Positions 49,080-56,325 of a DNA stretch of 56,325 bases are shown here, piece by piece; position 1 is the first letter of the stretch, and each line of letters opens with the position of its first letter. The stretch is taken from contig JAFVTX010000016.1 of assembly GCA_017503015.1 (NCBI GenBank), forward strand, positions 1 through 56,325, read 5' to 3'. This DNA is from Fibrobacter sp. (lineage in GTDB: Bacteria; Fibrobacterota; Fibrobacteria; Fibrobacterales; Fibrobacteraceae). The notes under the pieces are model-generated. The model did not search any database. It had not been told where the DNA came from and saw nothing but the letters and a program-made list of their open reading frames with translations. The position numbers and the translations under genes were made by a program.

Positions 49080-49712
49080 ATGCTCCACCTGTGGCTCATC
49101 ACCGCTCCCGACGACTTTTCCGCCGAATTCGACGACATCGAGCAGATGTTTTCCCGGGGCCTTTCCCGCCTGATCCTCCAGAAGCGGGGGAGGAACGGCG
49201 CTCCCTACGCCTCCGAAAGCGAATATGAACGCTGGCTTCTAGGGCTCCCCATGGAATGCCGGGACCGCATCTGGGTCCGGGGCACGCCGGATATGGCGGA
49301 GCGGCTGGAAGTCCGGGGCTGCCTCTGCGACAGCTCCCGCCTCGCCGGCGATATTCCGCCCTCCTGGTACAGGATAAATACCGTCGCCGCCTGCAATAGC
49401 GTAGAAGAAATCACGAAACTGCCTCCCTGGGTAGCCGGAACCCTTCTCGGGCCGGTTTTTCAGCCTGCCTTTGCGGTAGAGCCTGTCTCTTGTGTGGACC
49501 TGTCACGGCTGGAAACCGATAGAGAAGGCTTTAATCCCTCGAATATCCCGCTTATTCTTTCGGGTGGCCTGGACGAAGAAACCTTACCGTCAGTCCGCCC
49601 CTTCGACCCGTCAGGAATCGCCGTCCTGGGCGGCGTCTGGAACTACGCCGACCCCGTTAACGCCTTCATCAAGCTGAACCGGGCTCTCGGTAACGCCCAA
49701 TTGCGTCCATAA
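49080..49712 (+). CDS. ThiE/TenI-like TIM-barrel protein, degenerate active site
   Basis: A 210-residue protein with the overall plan of thiamine-phosphate synthase/TenI: LWLITAPDDF at strand 1, LILQKRG at strand 2, RIWVRGTPDMAERLEVRG, TVAACNSVEEI, LLGPVFQPAFA, PLILSGGLDEET, and GIAVLGGVW at the last strands. The phosphate/pyrimidine-binding motif that in ThiE reads GPxFxTxTK is here GPVFQPAFA, lacking the Thr and Lys residues, so catalysis of thiamine-phosphate synthesis is doubtful. No other thi gene is nearby. Apparently leaderless. Confidence 0.7.
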   Translation: MLHLWLITAPDDFSAEFDDIEQMFSRGLSRLILQKRGRNGAPYASESEYERWLLGLPMECRDRIWVRGTPDMAERLEVRGCLCDSSRLAGDIPPSWYRINTVAACNSVEEITKLPPWVAGTLLGPVFQPAFAVEPVSCVDLSRLETDREGFNPSNIPLILSGGLDEETLPSVRPFDPSGIAVLGGVWNYADPVNAFIKLNRALGNAQLRP

Positions 49713-49799
49713 AAGTTTTTTGTAAGTTTTTGCGTAATAACGCGTTAACATAGTCCAATTTGGAATAAGACAATCTGTGTTATTTCAATTTTTTATACA

Positions 49800-49807
49800 T
49801 ATATTTG
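49800..49807 (+). promoter_or_regulatory. -10-like element of the HD-GYP operon
   Basis: TATATTTG four bases before the ATG at 49812; no Shine-Dalgarno. A palindrome TAACGCGTTA lies upstream at 49738-49747. Confidence 0.5.
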
Positions 49808-49811
49808 GAAT

Positions 49812-50882
49812 ATGGAAGCAACGCGCGCGAAAATTTTGGTGGTAGATGACACCAAAACCAATATCGAAGTTCTCGAAGGAATTCTTTCAAACGATTACGA
49901 TGTTTTTGTAGCCCTTGACGGTCACAAGGCCCTTATGCTCACCGAGAGGGTCAAGCCCGACCTGATTCTTTTGGATGTAATGATGCCCGAGATGGACGGA
50001 TACGAAACTCTCCGCCAGATGAAGGCCCGGAATATCTTGGGCGGCACGCCTGTCATCTTTTTAACGGCAAAGTCCGATTCCAAGAGTGAACAGACGGGCC
50101 TGAACCTGGGTGCCGTTGACTATATCGGCAAGCCATTCTCTCCCGACCTGGTGCTGCTCCGCATCAAGAACCAGCTGGAATACAAGCGCCAGCGTGATCA
50201 CCTCAACGAGCTGGTCATCGAAAAGACCCAGGACCTGAGAAACACCCTGAAGGTAATGCTCACCAGCCTCGGCGCTCTGGCCGAATACCGTGACCCGGAA
50301 ACCGGCGGTCACATCAAGAGGACCCAGTTCGTAGTGCAGAAACTGGCCGAAATCCTGATGAAAAACCCGAAATTCGCAAAGGACATTCCCAATAGAGAAT
50401 ATGTGGACTATTTCGCGACGGCGGCCCCCCTGCACGACATCGGCAAGGTGGGCATCCAGGACGAGATTCTCCGCAAGCCGGGCAAGCTTAACGAAGAAGA
50501 GCGTGCCATTATGAGGGAACACGCCGCGATGGGTTACAACGTGTTGGTGGATGCCGCCAAGGGTCTCGAAGACAAGACCATGATCTTGATTGCCGCCGAT
50601 ATCGCCTGGTGCCATCACGAATATTACGACGGCAACGGTTACCCCCGCAAGCTCAAGGGCGACGAAATTCCCCTTTGTGCAAGGATTATGGCTGTAGCCG
50701 ATGTCTATGACGCCCTCGTTTCCAAGCGCCCCTACAAAGAACCTCTGCCTCACGAAGTTGCGGTTGCAGAAGTTCTCAAGGGCAAGGGAAAGCAGTTTGA
50801 CCCCGATGTGGTGGAGGCTTTTGTCGGGATTGCCGACAGCCTGCCGGACCTGTACCAGAAATTCAAGGATGAAGGAATTTGA
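49812..50882 (+). CDS. response regulator with HD-GYP c-di-GMP phosphodiesterase domain
   Basis: A 356-residue protein. Residues 5-125: receiver domain with acidic pair Asp12/Asp13, phosphoacceptor Asp55 (LLDVMMPEMDGYE), Thr and Lys (FLTAKS, IGKPFSPD). A short coiled coil (about 130-150) leads to an HD-GYP domain: HDIGKVGI and HHEYYDGNGYPRKL, with the full HD and GYP motifs intact. It should hydrolyse c-di-GMP when phosphorylated. The hybrid kinase starts at a TTG overlapping its stop by four bases, so this kinase is its probable partner. Confidence 0.93.
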   Translation: MEATRAKILVVDDTKTNIEVLEGILSNDYDVFVALDGHKALMLTERVKPDLILLDVMMPEMDGYETLRQMKARNILGGTPVIFLTAKSDSKSEQTGLNLGAVDYIGKPFSPDLVLLRIKNQLEYKRQRDHLNELVIEKTQDLRNTLKVMLTSLGALAEYRDPETGGHIKRTQFVVQKLAEILMKNPKFAKDIPNREYVDYFATAAPLHDIGKVGIQDEILRKPGKLNEEERAIMREHAAMGYNVLVDAAKGLEDKTMILIAADIAWCHHEYYDGNGYPRKLKGDEIPLCARIMAVADVYDALVSKRPYKEPLPHEVAVAEVLKGKGKQFDPDVVEAFVGIADSLPDLYQKFKDEGI

Positions 50883-53800
50883 GCGATAGTTCTTTAAATG
50901 ATAAACGCCGTCAACTGAACTGGCGAATTTCCCTTGTCTATATGGTTCCCGTGCTCATTGCCACGGTGGCCCTTATCCTCATATTCTTTTTCTATATCAA
51001 GTCCACCCTGATTTCTTCGGCCTACAGCAGCACCGAAAACAGCTTCAAGAAAAACATTAGGCAATGCGAACTGTACCTGCAAGAAAAACAGGAGGACTTC
51101 AGCAAGTTCCAGAAGAAGGTTCAACAGACGGGAAAGGCCTCCCTACGTTCTGTCTTGGCAAAGCAACAGCAAGAAGACGAAGACATTTCCGACGTCTATT
51201 ACGGATTCTCCAACGGCGAATACATGAGCGCCCTTGGGGATAAACTGGAAAGAACGGTTTCCGAAGTCCGAACCAAGTCCTGGTACCTGGAGGCCTCCCG
51301 TAACAAGGGCGTAGCCTTGACAGGGCCATATATCAAGCCGGCTCTCAAAAAGAATGTCTTGTCCATTTCCGCCCCGCTTTGGGACAAGGACAAGCAGATT
51401 CGCGGAGTCGTGGCCGAAGATATCGACCTGCAAAAGATTCGTTCCCTGATTTCCAGCATTGCAAGGGAAGAGGGCGGTGTCACAATCCTTATGGGAAACG
51501 ACAACGAAACGGTATATACCTATTTCCCCTACGAGACCAATGTCAAAAAAATCGAGCTGGACACAATCCAGGAACTTCGTGACCTTGCTTTAGAAGGTTT
51601 TAATACCGACTCTTTGAACTACGGAAAGGTGTTCCGCTTTGAACGGGCCAATTCTCGTCACCAAAACTACGTGTTCATGGTGACCCCTATGACCAAGGCT
51701 CCCATGTATGCCATCCATGTTATCCAGCAGAACAAGGTGGTGTCCAAGCTCCGTGAAGACCTAAATGCCATCATGCTCCTTGTGACATTGGCCGTTCTTT
51801 TCATGATGATTATTGCCTCCGTTGCCGGGCATCTTCTTTTCAAGTGGCTTATCGAAAAGGACCTGAACGAGAGCGTCAGTTCCAGTACCTTGTTCGATAC
51901 ACTGCTTGCTACACCTAATTTCAGTTTGATTTTGACCAACGATTCCTTCGATATCCTCCATGCTAGTGCCAACATTATTGATTTCTTGAACAATGGTGAA
52001 GATATCAAGGGTGAAATCCTGTGGAAATTTTTTCCGGGCGAGGAATTCGAAAAGTTTGCCCGCAAGGTGGCCATGGGCGGAGAACTCCATCCCAGCGAAC
52101 GCAAGACCATTGTGAAGGTTACCAGCCCAAACGGGGAAGAATCCTGGTGGAACGTATTCTTCCAGTTGCTGGTGGAAGATGACGGAAGTATCCGCTACCT
52201 GTTCATGATTACCGATGAGACCAGCGGCATCCAGAAAGATACTATCTTGGATACCATCATGCTGTCGGCGGACCGTTCCCTGCTGATTATCTTCGACAGG
52301 ACTCGCCACATCAAGTATATGTCCAAGCAGCTGGCCGATGTCTTTGATCAGGAATGGCGTAAACTTATTGGATATTCCCTTGATGATTTGATTTCGTGTG
52401 GTTTGCCTGAAGATATCGTAAAATCGATCGGTAATTCGTTTACCAAGCAAGAAATCTGGAAAGATTCCTTCTCCTTGAATTCACAGGACGGCAAGGGCGA
52501 AATCTGGTTCCGTGGCGAGGCGGTGACCTTGAAGGTCCAGGAATCTGTGGTGGGCTATATGCTTTCCATGGTGGACATTTCCGAAGTGGTGGAGGCCCGC
52601 GAGATTGCAGAGCAGGCCACACAGGCCAAGAGCGAGTTCTTGGCCAATATGAGCCACGAAATCCGTACGCCCATGAATGCCATCATCGGTATGGCACACC
52701 TGATTTCAGAAACGGAACTTTCCGAGCGGCAGCACAGCTTTGTGGACCGTATCAGCAGTGCCGCAAAGTCTCTGCTGGGTATCATCAACAACATTCTGGA
52801 CTTCTCGAAAATCGAGGCCAAGAAACAGGAACTGGAAGTCATTCAGTTCGTGCTGCAAGATACCATCAGCGAGGTGGCCGCCTTGGCCGAAGTCCGTATT
52901 ACAGGGCGTCCTATCGAGCTGATTGTAGATGTGGACCCTGAAATTCCGGAAACCTTGATGGGCGACCCGCTACGCCTTTCCCAGATTTTCACCAATCTGG
53001 TGAACAATGCGACGAAGTTTACGGAAAAAGGCGATATTACCCTTCAAGTGCAGATGGAAAAGAAGACAGATACCCATGTCCAACTGGCCTTCAGCGTCAA
53101 GGATACGGGTATCGGCATGACTCCGGAACAGCTAAAGCGCCTGTTCAACGCCTTCACTCAGGCAGATGGTTCAACCACGCGTAAATATGGCGGTACAGGC
53201 CTTGGCCTTGTGATTTCCAAGTCCCTGGTAGAACTGATGGGCGGGCAGCTCAAGGTGGAAAGCACCTCTGGCGTTGGGTCCCGATTCTACTTTACCATAA
53301 CGCTTCCTATTGCGCCCAAGGTAGGAGCTCCCAAGTGGAAATCGGTTCACTCCTTCCAGAACAAGAACATTCTACTTGTAGATGACTGCGCGAACCTTCG
53401 TTCCGTGTTGCGTCACACTCTTGAAAAGTTCCGTTGCGTTGTAGAAGAGGCCTGCTCTGTTGACGAGGCCATCGACCTGATTCAGGCTCATGAATCGGCA
53501 GGGGAGGCTCCCTACGATATCTTTATCGTGGATTACCAGATGCCTATTTCGGATGGCTTCAACTTTGTGAAGGGTCTGCCAGCAAATATGCTGACAATTC
53601 CCAAGATTCTGATGCACCCCTTGCATTTCGAAGAAAGCAACCGTATCCATGCCGAAGAAATCGGGTTCAACAGTTGTCTTGCCAAGCCTATCCAGATCAG
53701 TTCGTTGTTGACTGCAATGCAGGAGGCCGTCGGAGAAAAACCGGTTTACCAGAAGGCCGTCAAGAAAGAAAAACGCAAGATTTACTTCAAGGATGCCAAG

Positions 53801-54856
53801 GTCTTGCTTGTTGAAGACAACAAGATGAACCAGGAACTGGCTGTTTCTTTGCTAAGCAGCGTGGGTCTTACCGCCATGATTGCCAACAACGGTAAAGAAG
53901 CGATTGAGCTCTTGAAGCCCAATTCCTTTGACCTGGTGCTGATGGATATCCAGATGCCCATTATGGACGGTTTGACGGCCACCAAGAAGATCCGTGAAAA
54001 GCAGGAAGAGTATTTCCAGAAAGTCCCGATTCTTGCCATGAGTGCCCGAGCCTTCCAGAAAGACAAGGAAGAGTGTTTCGAAGCGGGCATGAATGCCCAT
54101 ATCGTAAAGCCCATTGACCCCACTGTTCTTTACGAAGAGATGGCGAAGTTCTTGCCGATTGCTTCCGAAACGGCTGAAACCCAGACGACCACTACGGTGG
54201 TGTCGTCTGATTCTGTACAGCTTTCTTCTGACGACAAGGACTTTGCCGCCAGGTTCCAGAAGATTCCGGACTTTGATATTTCTGCAGGTCTCTATCACGC
54301 CAATAACAACCGTACACTGTATCTCAGGATTGTACAGGGCTTTGTCAACGATTACGGAAGCAAGGCCCAGGATTTACGAAGGTTCGTAGAAGCCTCCAAG
54401 TACGAAGACGCCGCAAGAATCGCTCACACCATCAAAGGCTTGTCCGGTACTATCGGAGCCGCCAATGTCCAGAAACTGGGGCTTGCGTTAGAAAATTCGT
54501 TACTGAATAAGCAGAAGAACTTTAACGAGCTTATCGCCTTTGAAGACGCCCTTAAAAAGTTGGTAGAGGCTCTGTCTAAAGTTCTTGCCGATATGAATTC
54601 CGAAAAGGAAGACACGAGTTCCAAGAAGACTGACCCCCAGGCTGCAGAAAAACTGAAGGGCGTCCTAGAAAATCTCAAGCTGCATGTGGATGCCTGCTCT
54701 GCTACCATGTGCAAGCGGGACTTTGAACCCATCAAGGATATTGCGTTCAGCTCCGCTCAAGAGGCTCTGCTCAAGAAGTTGAAAGACCAGATTGGGGACT
54801 ATGACTTCACGGAAGCGGGGGAGACCATCAAGGAGCTTGAAAAGACCCTTGCCTAG
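50879..54856 (+). CDS. hybrid sensor histidine kinase with two receivers and an HPt domain
   Basis: A 1325-residue inner-membrane kinase, TTG start in TTGA overlap, GAAGGA upstream. TM1 about 15-42; periplasmic Cache-like sensor about 45-290; TM2 about 296-322; two PAS-like domains about 340-580; HisKA with NMSHEIRTPMN (His593); HATPase_c about 700-815 (NLVNNATKF, GTGLGLVISK); receiver 1 about 833-950 with Asp885 but a MHPLH sequence where the conserved Thr/Ser usually sits; receiver 2 about 975-1095 with Asp1023 and MSAR; HPt with AHTIKGLSG (His1183). It is a BarA-like phosphorelay kinase. Its end overlaps the convergent zinc-ribbon gene by four bases. Confidence 0.93.
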   Translation: MSDSSLNDKRRQLNWRISLVYMVPVLIATVALILIFFFYIKSTLISSAYSSTENSFKKNIRQCELYLQEKQEDFSKFQKKVQQTGKASLRSVLAKQQQEDEDISDVYYGFSNGEYMSALGDKLERTVSEVRTKSWYLEASRNKGVALTGPYIKPALKKNVLSISAPLWDKDKQIRGVVAEDIDLQKIRSLISSIAREEGGVTILMGNDNETVYTYFPYETNVKKIELDTIQELRDLALEGFNTDSLNYGKVFRFERANSRHQNYVFMVTPMTKAPMYAIHVIQQNKVVSKLREDLNAIMLLVTLAVLFMMIIASVAGHLLFKWLIEKDLNESVSSSTLFDTLLATPNFSLILTNDSFDILHASANIIDFLNNGEDIKGEILWKFFPGEEFEKFARKVAMGGELHPSERKTIVKVTSPNGEESWWNVFFQLLVEDDGSIRYLFMITDETSGIQKDTILDTIMLSADRSLLIIFDRTRHIKYMSKQLADVFDQEWRKLIGYSLDDLISCGLPEDIVKSIGNSFTKQEIWKDSFSLNSQDGKGEIWFRGEAVTLKVQESVVGYMLSMVDISEVVEAREIAEQATQAKSEFLANMSHEIRTPMNAIIGMAHLISETELSERQHSFVDRISSAAKSLLGIINNILDFSKIEAKKQELEVIQFVLQDTISEVAALAEVRITGRPIELIVDVDPEIPETLMGDPLRLSQIFTNLVNNATKFTEKGDITLQVQMEKKTDTHVQLAFSVKDTGIGMTPEQLKRLFNAFTQADGSTTRKYGGTGLGLVISKSLVELMGGQLKVESTSGVGSRFYFTITLPIAPKVGAPKWKSVHSFQNKNILLVDDCANLRSVLRHTLEKFRCVVEEACSVDEAIDLIQAHESAGEAPYDIFIVDYQMPISDGFNFVKGLPANMLTIPKILMHPLHFEESNRIHAEEIGFNSCLAKPIQISSLLTAMQEAVGEKPVYQKAVKKEKRKIYFKDAKVLLVEDNKMNQELAVSLLSSVGLTAMIANNGKEAIELLKPNSFDLVLMDIQMPIMDGLTATKKIREKQEEYFQKVPILAMSARAFQKDKEECFEAGMNAHIVKPIDPTVLYEEMAKFLPIASETAETQTTTTVVSSDSVQLSSDDKDFAARFQKIPDFDISAGLYHANNNRTLYLRIVQGFVNDYGSKAQDLRRFVEASKYEDAARIAHTIKGLSGTIGAANVQKLGLALENSLLNKQKNFNELIAFEDALKKLVEALSKVLADMNSEKEDTSSKKTDPQAAEKLKGVLENLKLHVDACSATMCKRDFEPIKDIAFSSAQEALLKKLKDQIGDYDFTEAGETIKELEKTLA

Positions 54857-55107
54857 TGCAGGATAAATGCCGCGATAAAGGCGAGGGCTACAATCACCGC
54901 AGCTGCAATGGCGAGCGGGTTCGCCTTTTTCTTCTTGTTGCCGTATTCGTCCGTGCCGAACTCGTTTTCCACAATTTCGTCGTAATCTGGCGTTTCCAGG
55001 TCGGTAAATTCCGCGCCCTCTTTCCAGCCGGTGTCGGCGTCGCTCCCGCAATGCGGGCAGAACGTGGCGTCGTCTTTCAATTCGGAGTGGCAGTGAGGGC
55101 AGAGCAT
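54853..55107 (-). CDS. small zinc-ribbon protein with C-terminal membrane helix
   Basis: An 84-residue protein: N-terminal zinc ribbon (CPHCHSEL, then CPHCGSDA), an acidic middle and one C-terminal helix (LAIAAAVIVALAFIAAFIL) followed by only two residues, i.e. a tail anchor. A family of bacterial zinc-ribbon anchored proteins of unknown function has this plan. Convergent with the hybrid kinase, four-base overlap. Confidence 0.75.
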   Translation of the reverse strand: MLCPHCHSELKDDATFCPHCGSDADTGWKEGAEFTDLETPDYDEIVENEFGTDEYGNKKKKANPLAIAAAVIVALAFIAAFILH

Positions 55108-55145
55108 AGTAATTCGGATTTCGGAATTAGATTAAATATAAAAAG

Positions 55146-55177
55146 AAAAACCGCGCGGTTTTATCCGTGCGGTTTTT
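55146..55177. terminator. bidirectional terminator after fba
   Basis: AAAAACCGC, 14-nt loop, GCGGTTTTT, T-rich on both strands. It terminates fba on the minus strand. Confidence 0.8.
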
Positions 55178-55212
55178 CAGCATGTCATTTGTGCGGCTTA
55201 CGCCGCTATAGA

Positions 55213-56214
55213 TTACAGCTTGTTGTTGGAACCAAGAACGTCGACGATCTTGTGTTCGTACATCTTCTGCATGTTTTCGCGAGCCGGCTTGAGGTACTGG
55301 CGCGGGTCGAAGTGTTCCGGATGTTCGTCGAAATACTTACGGATAGCGGCAGTCATGGCCAAGCGGCTGTCAGAGTCGATGTTGATCTTGCAAACAGCGG
55401 ACTTGGCAGCTTCGCGGAGCTGTTCTTCCGGAATACCAACGGCATCCGGGAGCTTGCCACCGTGGGCGTTGATGGTGTCCACTTCGTCCTGCGGCACGGA
55501 AGAAGAACCGTGGAGCACGATCGGGAAGCCCGGGAGCTTCTTTTCGATGGCGTGGAGCACGTCGAATGCCAGGGGAGGCGGAACGAGCCTGCCAGTCTTC
55601 GGGTCGCGAGTGCACTGTTCCGGCTTGAACTTGTAAGCACCGTGGCTGGTACCGATGGAGATAGCGAGGGAGTCGCAGCCCGTACGGGTAGCGAAGTCGA
55701 TCACTTCTTCCGGCTTGGTGTAGTGGGATTCTTCAGCCTGGACTTCGTCTTCCACACCGGCGAGCACGCCGAGTTCAGCTTCGACGGTCACGTCGTGCTG
55801 GTGAGCGTATTCAACAACCTTCTTGGTGAGGGCGATGTTGTCTTCGTACGGAAGAGCGGAACCGTCGATCATCACGGAAGAGAAACCGTTGTCGATGCAG
55901 TCCTTGCAGAGTTCGAAAGAGTCACCGTGGTCGAGGTGGAGCACGATCTGCGGATTGGCGCAGCCGAGTTCCTTGGCGTATTCAACAGCACCCTGGGCCA
56001 TGTAGCGGAGGATGGTGCCGTTGGCGTAGTTGCGGGCACCCTTAGAGACCTGCATGATCACCGGAGACTTCTGCTTGACAGCAGCCTGCACGATGGCCTG
56101 CATCTGTTCCATGGTGTTGAAGTTGAAAGCCGGGATAGCGTAGCCACCCTTAACAGCCTTTGCAAACATTTCCCTGGTGTTCACCAGGCCGAGTTCCTTG
56201 TAAGAAACTGCCAT
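55213..56214 (-). CDS. fba: class II fructose-1,6-bisphosphate aldolase
   Basis: A 333-residue zinc-dependent aldolase splitting fructose-1,6-bisphosphate into two triose phosphates. Motifs: YAIPAFNFNTMEQMQA, the zinc His pair HLDHGDSFELC, VTVEAELGVLAGVEDEV, SIGTSHGAYKF and VLHGSSSVPQDEV. Length fits the class IIB/longer form. Shine-Dalgarno AGAGGT precedes the ATG; a terminator follows. Strong codon bias indicates high expression, as for pgi, gdhA and nifJ. Confidence 0.96.
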   Translation of the reverse strand: MAVSYKELGLVNTREMFAKAVKGGYAIPAFNFNTMEQMQAIVQAAVKQKSPVIMQVSKGARNYANGTILRYMAQGAVEYAKELGCANPQIVLHLDHGDSFELCKDCIDNGFSSVMIDGSALPYEDNIALTKKVVEYAHQHDVTVEAELGVLAGVEDEVQAEESHYTKPEEVIDFATRTGCDSLAISIGTSHGAYKFKPEQCTRDPKTGRLVPPPLAFDVLHAIEKKLPGFPIVLHGSSSVPQDEVDTINAHGGKLPDAVGIPEEQLREAAKSAVCKINIDSDSRLAMTAAIRKYFDEHPEHFDPRQYLKPARENMQKMYEHKIVDVLGSNNKL

Positions 56215-56270
56215 TTGATTTACCTCTTGATTGTGTGGCGACCTGGGTCGCCGGTTTAAAAGTTACGGGG

Positions 56271-56279
56271 CAAAAGATA
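56271..56279 (-). promoter_or_regulatory. -10-like element of fba
   Basis: Minus-strand TATCTTTTG; leader of about 50 nt to the ATG at 56214. The remaining 46 bases to the window end show nothing else. Confidence 0.45.
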
Positions 56280-56325
56280 GCAAAAAAAGATATTACCGAA
56301 GAAATAAGCGAATACGCAAGACACA

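Noticed and set aside
54856-56259. A 467-codon plus-strand frame opposite fba
   Set aside because: Antisense to a clear aldolase and lacking any domain; compositional artefact.

Overview
The window looks like a chromosomal segment of a Fibrobacter (phylum Fibrobacterota), close to but not identical with rumen F. succinogenes. The evidence is two lipoproteins with the FISUMP domain (the Fibrobacter major paralogous domain), Ser-rich 'SSSS' linkers in secreted enzymes, a naturally circularly permuted GH16 lichenase of the type known from F. succinogenes, a pectate lyase with a CBM35-like module, and -10 elements resembling the TAnnTTTG promoter of the FCB group. Most genes are ordinary housekeeping genes. 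I see no phage, insertion sequence, CRISPR array, rRNA or replication origin.

Layout. 1-5.2 kb: a truncated tRNA, then a tightly packed plus-strand operon with a FISUMP lipoprotein, a monohaem cytochrome c, a pentahaem cytochrome c, a Tat-type 4x[4Fe-4S] protein, an NrfD-like membrane protein fused to a cytochrome c, and a small membrane protein. This resembles alternative complex III without its molybdopterin-like subunit. 5.3-8.0 kb: tRNA-Asn, then an overlapping three-gene cassette of nucleotidyltransferase-fold protein, HPr-kinase-like protein and SipW-like S26 peptidase. 8.0-13.0 kb: nrnA, gdhA (behind two identical dyads), dut, a second FISUMP lipoprotein and ddh. 13.2-17.5 kb: a minus-strand cassette of C39-like peptidase, RLAN/RimK-type ATP-grasp ligase, GCS2-type ligase and N-formylglutamate-amidohydrolase-like protein, predicted to make or process a peptide-like metabolite. 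17.6-21.1 kb: pgi and two exported proteins of unknown function. 21.5-26.3 kb: smc, an EamA transporter and a small zinc-ribbon membrane protein. 26.4-34.2 kb: pectate lyase, initiator tRNA, PIN protein, gatB, two small genes (one purO-like), a tandem-HTH GntR regulator and lichenase. 34.4-42.5 kb: a minus-strand run of FecR-domain protein, beta-helix/beta-barrel outer-membrane protein, FAD oxidoreductase and RluA-type pseudouridine synthase. 42.6-44.6 kb: ybeY and corC with a small conserved gene. 44.8-48.4 kb: pyruvate:ferredoxin oxidoreductase. 48.4-49.1 kb: a repeat-dense gap. 49.1-56.3 kb: a ThiE/TenI-like protein, a REC-HD-GYP regulator with a large hybrid sensor kinase, a small zinc-ribbon protein and class II fructose-bisphosphate aldolase.

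Metabolically the window fits an anaerobic polysaccharide degrader: secreted pectate lyase and lichenase release sugars, Pgi, Fba and PFOR carry them to acetyl-CoA, and GdhA and Ddh handle nitrogen and lysine/peptidoglycan precursors. The c-type cytochrome operon is the metabolic surprise.

The intergenic DNA is unusual. Degenerate 7-bp tandem arrays (unit about MCYARYC) sit just before several start codons. A second repeat family (palindromes starting GTCAT) and a third (CTCAAAG...CGACCTCA) lie between genes and in three places appear to have become the ends of proteins. Many genes have a TATATTT-like -10 element 4-9 nt before the start codon, implying leaderless mRNAs, and in four places that element is continuous with the T-tract of the preceding terminator. 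All functions are inferred by reading the sequence; no database search was run.
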